From Clostridia bacterium (GTDB taxonomy: Bacteria; Bacillota; Clostridia; Christensenellales; Aristaeellaceae): a stretch of 64,000 nt of DNA. A model generated the notes under the pieces. The model was not told the origin of the DNA and made no database searches. It saw only the letters and a list, made by a program, of their open reading frames with translations. Numbering within the stretch: position 1 is the first letter of the stretch; every line of letters begins with the position of its first letter. Both the position numbers and the translations under genes were made by a program. Shown in pieces: positions 59,307 through 64,000 of the stretch. Location of the stretch: NCBI GenBank assembly GCA_017484085.1, contig JAFUTW010000020.1, positions 1 through 64,000 of the forward strand. Reading direction: 5' to 3'.

Positions 59307-59440
59307 AACCGGTGGAAAAGTATAGAGAAACCCTAACATTAAATCATTCGATAAAAAAAAGAAAATTCCTCTTTTCTGCTTTAAGATTGAAGAGGAGGAA
59401 TGAAGATGATAAGATGGATATGAAAGAGAAGGTGCTTTTC

Positions 59441-60115
59441 ATGGAGTTTGAAGTCATCGCTCACATCAGGAGCGATTTTAAAGAAAAATTCGGCATACCC
59501 AGACAGAGCGGCCTGGTTCCCGATACGGTCGGCAGGATCGTATTTGAAGAAGCCTATCGCAGCATGGATGCCTTAAGAGGAATAGAAGGCTTTTCCCACC
59601 TCTGGCTGATCTGGGTGTTTTCGGCCAACAGGAGGGTGCCCTGGTCTCCGACGGTAAGGCCGCCGAGGCTTGGCGGAAACCGGCGGATCGGCGTCTTCGC
59701 GACGCGCTCCCCCTACCGGCCGAATCCGATCGGGCTTTCCTGCGTGCGCCTGAAGGGGATCGAAGAGACGAAGGAAGGGCCGGTGCTCGTCGTGGGAGGT
59801 GCGGATCTCATGGACGGGACGCCGATACTGGACATAAAGCCCTATCTGCCTTACGCCGACAGCATCAAAGAGGCGGCAGGCGGCTTTACGGATGAAGATG
59901 AGCGAAAGCTTCTTTCGGTTTCCTTTCCGGAAGAGCTGAAAAGAAAGGTTGATCCCGAAAAGACGGATGCGCTGGAAGGCTTGCTCTCGCAGGATCCGAG
60001 ACCGTCTTATCAGAAGGATGAAAACAGGGTATACGGCGTCAGTTTCTCAAAGCAGAATATAAAGTTCCGCGTAAAAGGGGATGAACTGACCGTAATCGAA
60101 GTGGAAGATGAATAA
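59441..60115 (+). CDS. trmO: tRNA (N6-threonylcarbamoyladenosine37-N6)-methyltransferase TrmO
   Basis: A 224-residue TsaA/TrmO family enzyme (E. coli TrmO is 235). It methylates N6 of t6A37 in certain tRNAs using S-adenosylmethionine. Landmarks are the start IAHIRSDFKEKFGIPRQSG, GFSHLWLIWVFSANR, the strongly conserved VFATRSPYRPNPIGLSCVRL and DIKPYLPYADS. The ATG at 59441 aligns with the E. coli N-terminus and has AGAAGG 8 bp upstream; ATG 59414, after GAGGAGG, is possible. It diverges from dnaN across the candidate origin. Confidence 0.93.
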   Translation: MEFEVIAHIRSDFKEKFGIPRQSGLVPDTVGRIVFEEAYRSMDALRGIEGFSHLWLIWVFSANRRVPWSPTVRPPRLGGNRRIGVFATRSPYRPNPIGLSCVRLKGIEETKEGPVLVVGGADLMDGTPILDIKPYLPYADSIKEAAGGFTDEDERKLLSVSFPEELKRKVDPEKTDALEGLLSQDPRPSYQKDENRVYGVSFSKQNIKFRVKGDELTVIEVEDE

Positions 60116-60137
60116 AAACGGCTTGACGGCCGTTTTT
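60114..60137. terminator. Bidirectional terminator between trmO and the hydrolase gene
   Basis: AAAAACGGC (60114-60122) pairs perfectly with GCCGTTTTT (60129-60137), with T-runs on both strands, between convergent genes. Confidence 0.9.
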
Positions 60138-60140
60138 ATT

Positions 60141-60845
60141 TTACAGATGAAGGATGACCGTTTCGCCCGCATTTGGCAGCACGACGATCTTCGTGCTTGC
60201 AGTTTCGGAGGTCAAGGCAAATCTTCTGGCCGCGTCGGGCCTTCCCTGGAAGTGCATGGGGATGAGCACCCTCGGCTTTTTTTCCATAACGAAGTAGCCG
60301 GCACCGGCGTCGTACATGCTGCCCTGCCTCGGATCCACCGGGAAGAAAGCCAGGTCGATTTCTCCGGAGGGAATCGGATCCACGCAGCTCCTGAAGGATT
60401 TCTCGGATTCTTCGATTTCCGCAATAGTGGAAGTATCACGCCAGTGCCACCAGTTGAGGTCACCGGCATGGAACAGGGTAAATCCGTCCGCTTTTACATA
60501 AAAGGATACGCCTTCATCTGTCGAACCGAATGCCGTTACAGTGAGATTTCCGGTTTTAAACACATCTCCGGGATTCATTCTGTGTCCCTCATACTCGGAA
60601 GGAACATCGTAACCGAAGATGTATTGCGTATGGGAAGGACAGAGATCGAACAGTTCTGGCGAAAAATGGTCTTCGTGGGAATGGCTGATGAAGACGGTGA
60701 GCGTATCAAACCTGGACAGGGTTTCTTCATCCGGCATCTTGCGTATGTCGGTCCCGCTTTCACTGCAGTCGAAAAGCAGGCCGTTGTTTTCATAAGAAAC
60801 GAGGAATCCGCTTCCGCCGAGATATTCAACAGAGAGTTCTGTCAA
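60141..60845 (-). CDS. Metallo-beta-lactamase-fold metal-dependent hydrolase
   Basis: A 234-residue cytoplasmic hydrolase of the UlaG/YtkL-like branch of the metallo-beta-lactamase fold. The metal motif HSHEDH is clear, FHAGDLNWWHW supplies the later His and Asp, and VLIPMHFQGRPDAA supplies the last His. Residues LSVEYLGGSGFLVSYENNGLLFDCSE form the N-terminal strands. Substrate unknown. The TTG at 60845 is chosen because GAAGGAAG lies about 5 bp upstream; an ATG 24 bp earlier has a weaker site. Its own promoter lies about 40 bp upstream. Confidence 0.85.
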   Translation of the reverse strand: MTELSVEYLGGSGFLVSYENNGLLFDCSESGTDIRKMPDEETLSRFDTLTVFISHSHEDHFSPELFDLCPSHTQYIFGYDVPSEYEGHRMNPGDVFKTGNLTVTAFGSTDEGVSFYVKADGFTLFHAGDLNWWHWRDTSTIAEIEESEKSFRSCVDPIPSGEIDLAFFPVDPRQGSMYDAGAGYFVMEKKPRVLIPMHFQGRPDAARRFALTSETASTKIVVLPNAGETVILHL

Positions 60846-60884
60846 AATACTTCCTTCTTTCAAATTCAATGAAACTTTTGCTTC

Positions 60885-60912
60885 ATTTTACGCGGAATTC
60901 AGAAAATGTCAA
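60885..60912 (-). promoter_or_regulatory. Promoter of the hydrolase gene
   Basis: TTGACA (60907-60912), 16 bp, TAAAAT (60885-60890) on the minus strand. Confidence 0.78.
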
Positions 60913-61117
60913 CAGAAATACCCATTTTTAAGCCACGTCTCCACCATTTTACAGCTAAAATCAATCGAATTCAGATAGTTAAAAACCACTTTCAGTATTT
61001 CTAATCTTAGTTTAACTTCATTTATTTTATATTAAAATAAAATATATAAAAACAGAAACAGAAATCAATAAAAATATGTATTTCTTCATATTGAATACAG
61101 CAACGATGTTTCAAGCG

Positions 61118-61146
61118 TTGACAGATAAAATCCGTCTTTTTATAAT
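61118..61146 (+). promoter_or_regulatory. Promoter of the ABC exporter operon
   Basis: Consensus TTGACA (61118-61123), 17 bp, TATAAT (61141-61146). Confidence 0.9.
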
Positions 61147-61193
61147 GCATGGGCAAAGAATAAAGCGTTTGATAAAGATAAACGGAGAGAAAA

Positions 61194-62984
61194 ATGAAGA
61201 ATAAAAAGACGAATAAATGGATCCGTATTTTAAAGGAAGTCAAACAGTATAAAAAAGATGCTTTTCTCTCACCCTTGTGTACGGTTTTATGCGTCATCCT
61301 TGAGATACTGATTCCCTATCTCACCGCTTCCATCATCGATCAGGGCATAGCGGTCGGGAATATGGGGCATGTGGTGAGGATCGGCTTTCTCATGGCTGTT
61401 ATGGCCCTGCTGGCCATGTTTTTCGGCATACAGGCAGGGCGGCACACAGCCAGGGCAGCGACGGGCTTTGCCTGCAACCTCCGCAGCGCCATGTTTTCCC
61501 ACATACAGGAATACTCCTTTGCCAACATCGACAGGTTTTCAACGGCCGGGCTGGTTACACGCCTTACGACGGATGTAACCAATATGCAGAATGCCTTCCA
61601 AATGATGCTGATGATGATGACGCGCGCGCCGGTAACGTTGATCGTCGCGCTGGTAATGGCTTTTTCCATCTCATCAAGGCTTTCTGTCATCTTCCTTGGC
61701 GCAATGGCATTTCTCATTGTGATGCTCGGTCTGCTCGTTCCGAAGGCGATGAAGTATTTCCACCTGATGTTCAAAAAATACGACGCCGTCAATGAAAGCA
61801 TCAAGGAAAACGTAGGAGCGATCCGGGTCGTAAAAGCTTATGTAAGGGAAGAGTATGAAAGCAGCCGGTTCCGTAAAGCGGTGTTGGATCTGTACAATAA
61901 CTCCATCTCCGCGGAGAGGATCGTCTCACTGAACGCGCCCGTCATGATGATGACCGTCTATACGTGCATCCTGCTGATCAGCTGGTTCGGCGCGCAGATG
62001 ATCGTCAAAGATACCGGTCTTACGACAGGAGAACTGACGAGCCTTCTTTCCTATGTCATGAACATCCTGATCAGCCTTATGATGCTGTCCATGGTGTTTG
62101 TCATGATCACGCAGAGCGCGGCTGCGGCACAGCGCATCAATGAAGTGCTGGAGGAGGAGCCGGATATCGTTTCTCCTGATGCTGCGCTGACGGACGTCAA
62201 AGACGGTTCGATCGACTTTGAACACGTCACTTTTTCTTATACCAAAGGCAGCGGCAAACCGGTCCTGTCAGATATCAACCTCCATATCCGTTCCGGTGAA
62301 ACGATCGGCATCATCGGCGGAACAGGCTCTTCCAAGTCCAGCCTGGTAAATCTGATTTCCCGTCTGTATGACGTGAATGAAGGATGTGTGAAGATCGGCG
62401 GGAAGGATGTCAGAGAATATGACCTTACGGCGCTGCGCAGTGCTGCCGCCGTCGTGCTGCAGAAAAACGTCCTCTTTTCCGGAACGATCCTGGATAACCT
62501 GCGCTGGGGCAACCCGGATGCGACGGAGGAGGACTGCAAGGAAGCGTGCCGCATGGCGTGCGCGGATGAATTCATCGAGCGCATGCCGGACGGATATGAG
62601 ACGATGATCGAACGCGGAGGCACCAATGTCTCCGGCGGGCAGAAGCAGCGGCTTTGTATAGCGAGGGCACTGGTCGGCAAGCCGAAGATACTCATCATGG
62701 ATGATTCGACGAGTGCTGTGGATACGGCGACGGATGCGAAGATCCGCACTGCCCTTAAGGACGCTGCTCCGGATACGACCAAGCTGATCATCGCCCAGAG
62801 GATCTCTTCCGTTGAGGAAGCAGACCGCGTGCTGGTGATGGAAGACGGACGCGTGGCTGCCTTTGATACGCCGGCAAGACTGCTTGAAACGTGCGATATC
62901 TACCGCGAGGTTTATGAAAGCCAGAAGCAGAACGGCGGAGGAGACTTCGATGAAGCCGCTGCAAAAGGGGGTGATCGCGCATGA
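61194..62984 (+). CDS. ABC exporter half-transporter, degenerate nucleotide-binding site
   Basis: A 596-residue half-transporter with six membrane helices (about 20-325) and a C-terminal nucleotide-binding domain. Walker A is GGTGSSKSS near 374, with Ser in place of the usual Gly before the Lys; the signature is VSGGQKQR; Walker B ends ILIMDDSTSAVD, where Asp replaces the catalytic Glu; the switch reads AQRISS with Gln in place of His. This degenerate set is typical of the non-catalytic partner in heterodimeric exporters such as BmrC/BmrD or TM287/288. GGAGAGAAA precedes the ATG. It overlaps the partner gene by 4 bp. Substrates of such pairs are drugs, lipids or peptides. Confidence 0.93.
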   Translation: MKNKKTNKWIRILKEVKQYKKDAFLSPLCTVLCVILEILIPYLTASIIDQGIAVGNMGHVVRIGFLMAVMALLAMFFGIQAGRHTARAATGFACNLRSAMFSHIQEYSFANIDRFSTAGLVTRLTTDVTNMQNAFQMMLMMMTRAPVTLIVALVMAFSISSRLSVIFLGAMAFLIVMLGLLVPKAMKYFHLMFKKYDAVNESIKENVGAIRVVKAYVREEYESSRFRKAVLDLYNNSISAERIVSLNAPVMMMTVYTCILLISWFGAQMIVKDTGLTTGELTSLLSYVMNILISLMMLSMVFVMITQSAAAAQRINEVLEEEPDIVSPDAALTDVKDGSIDFEHVTFSYTKGSGKPVLSDINLHIRSGETIGIIGGTGSSKSSLVNLISRLYDVNEGCVKIGGKDVREYDLTALRSAAAVVLQKNVLFSGTILDNLRWGNPDATEEDCKEACRMACADEFIERMPDGYETMIERGGTNVSGGQKQRLCIARALVGKPKILIMDDSTSAVDTATDAKIRTALKDAAPDTTKLIIAQRISSVEEADRVLVMEDGRVAAFDTPARLLETCDIYREVYESQKQNGGGDFDEAAAKGGDRA

Positions 62985-64000
62985 TGGGCAGGAGAAACGC
63001 TGGAAAGCCCGGCGCCAGGAATCCCAGACAGACGCTGAAGCGCATCGCCTCCATGGTTTTTGCCAAATACAGGCTCCATGTCCTCGTCGTGGTCCTCTGT
63101 CTCATCGTCTCCGCCGTTGCCAATGTGAGAGGCACGCTGTTTACACAGCGGCTCATCGATGACTACATCCTTCCGATGAAAGGACAGGAAAACCCGGACT
63201 TCGGGCCGCTGGGCAGGGCGATGATGGGTGTGGCGGTATTCTACATCATCGGCGCATTTTCTTCCTGGCTGCAGAATTACACGATGATCTTCGTCTCCAA
63301 CGGTATGCTGAAGGATCTGCGCAACAGGCTCTTCACCAAAATGGAGCGGCTGCCCGTCAAGTATTTCGATACGCATGCCCACGGCGATATCATGAGCGTA
63401 TACACCAATGATATCGACACCTTACGGCAGATGATCGCGCAGTCGATGCCGCAGTTGCTTTCCAGCGTCATCACCATCGTTTCCATCATCACCTCGATGA
63501 TCCTGCTGAATGTGCCGCTGCTCATCATGACGCTGTTTATGGTGGCTGTTACGCTGCGCCTGTCCGTCACCCGCATCAAAAAAGCAGGCGGCTTCTTTAT
63601 GCAGCACCAGAAGGATCTGGGCAAAGTCAACGGCTATATCGAAGAGATGATGGACGGGCAGAAGGTCGTAAAGGTCTTCTGTCATGAAAAGGAAAATATC
63701 GAGGCGTTTGACACCCTCAATGAAAACCTGAGAAAGAGCGCGGAAAGCGCCAACCGGATCGCCTTTACCATCATGCCGGTGACGATGGCCATGGGAAACC
63801 TCAGCTACGTGCTCTGCGCCGTGGTCGGCGCCATGCTGGCCACACGCGGCTATCTGGGGCTGACCATCGGCACGCTGGTTTCCTTCCTTACGCTCAACAA
63901 GGGATTCAACCAGCCCATCAACCAGGTTTCCCAGCAGTCCAACTCCATCATCATGGCGCTGGCCGGCGCAGAGCGGGTCTTTGACCTGATGGACGAGGAG
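62981..64000 (+). CDS. ABC exporter half-transporter, partner subunit (3' end missing)
   Basis: An open frame of 340 codons running off the window. Its ATG overlaps the stop of the first half-transporter (ATGA), with AGGGGGTGAT upstream. The visible part covers the membrane domain: an N-terminal basic tail, helices from about 35, and typical ABC exporter coupling motifs FDTHAHGDIMSVYTNDIDTLRQM and GQKVVKVFCHEKENIEAFD. The nucleotide-binding domain starts at the edge (AGAERVFDLMDEE), so I cannot confirm that it holds the intact catalytic site expected of the partner. Confidence 0.93.
   Translation, partial: MMGRRNAGKPGARNPRQTLKRIASMVFAKYRLHVLVVVLCLIVSAVANVRGTLFTQRLIDDYILPMKGQENPDFGPLGRAMMGVAVFYIIGAFSSWLQNYTMIFVSNGMLKDLRNRLFTKMERLPVKYFDTHAHGDIMSVYTNDIDTLRQMIAQSMPQLLSSVITIVSIITSMILLNVPLLIMTLFMVAVTLRLSVTRIKKAGGFFMQHQKDLGKVNGYIEEMMDGQKVVKVFCHEKENIEAFDTLNENLRKSAESANRIAFTIMPVTMAMGNLSYVLCAVVGAMLATRGYLGLTIGTLVSFLTLNKGFNQPINQVSQQSNSIIMALAGAERVFDLMDEE

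Larger units (their letters stand above)
60846..61193. other. A+T-rich divergent intergenic region
   Basis: About 350 bp carrying the outward promoters of the hydrolase and of the ABC exporter. The middle (60920-61110) is strongly A+T-rich with poly-A and poly-T tracts; short frames there lack ribosome binding sites. I see no RNA gene or repeat. Confidence 0.6.

Overview
The window reads as chromosomal DNA of a G+C-rich, Gram-positive-type anaerobe, most likely a Clostridia-class member of the Bacillota. The evidence is AAGGAGG-type ribosome binding sites, near-consensus sigma-A promoters (TTGACA-N17-TATAAT), GTG and TTG starts, ackA and pta as separate divergent units, a carbohydrate ABC importer without its own ATPase, CvpA, DUF5711 and M55 proteins, and dispersed GGAGGGGTTT...AACCCTCAGTCAG repeats of a kind found in gut Firmicutes. 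The genus cannot be decided from the sequence. I saw no rRNA, tRNA, CRISPR array, phage or intact transposon.

Layout. 0-5 kb: end of an XRE regulator; yceD-rpmF; two secreted SH3-like paralogues; divergent ackA and pta. 5-12 kb: an ABC-fold ATPase coupled to tmcAL, then a convergent cell-wall operon of an FHA-SEDS glycosyltransferase fusion, a class B penicillin-binding protein and an orphan solute-binding protein. 12-26 kb: carbohydrate genes (importer, cytoplasmic alpha-amylase, GH2 beta-galactosidase, aldo/keto reductase, glycogen phosphorylase) interrupted by murA behind a repeat. 25.6-28 kb: a candidate stand-alone small RNA, an NhaC-family transporter and a coupled YbjN-like protein. 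28-30.4 kb: rpmG-secE-nusG-rplK-rplA. 30.4-31.2 kb: a DUF559 nuclease-like gene sitting exactly inside a composite repeat. 31-36.4 kb: SNF2 helicase-radC-ydcF-rsmG. 36.5-42.3 kb: SGNH-like protein, a lower-G+C patch with two unknown membrane proteins, and a GT2-YwaF-like fusion. 42-45.6 kb: deoD, ybaK-dppA and a ribokinase-family gene. 45.7-59.2 kb: thirteen consecutive minus-strand genes from dnaN-recF down to pgk-tpiA. 59.3-64 kb: trmO, a metallo-beta-lactamase-fold hydrolase and a heterodimeric ABC exporter whose second half runs off the end.

How the genes fit together. The importer brings in oligosaccharides that the cytoplasmic amylase, phosphorylase and beta-galactosidase can cut; triose-phosphate isomerase and phosphoglycerate kinase serve glycolysis, and Pta-AckA yields ATP and acetate. 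MurA, the SEDS protein, the PBP and the M23 protein act on peptidoglycan.

The strongest leads are the DUF559 cassette at a conserved repeat junction, the stand-alone RNA upstream of the NhaC gene, a candidate replication origin upstream of dnaN without dnaA beside it, a repeat inserted inside the tpiA terminator, and two domain fusions (FHA-SEDS and GT2-YwaF-like).
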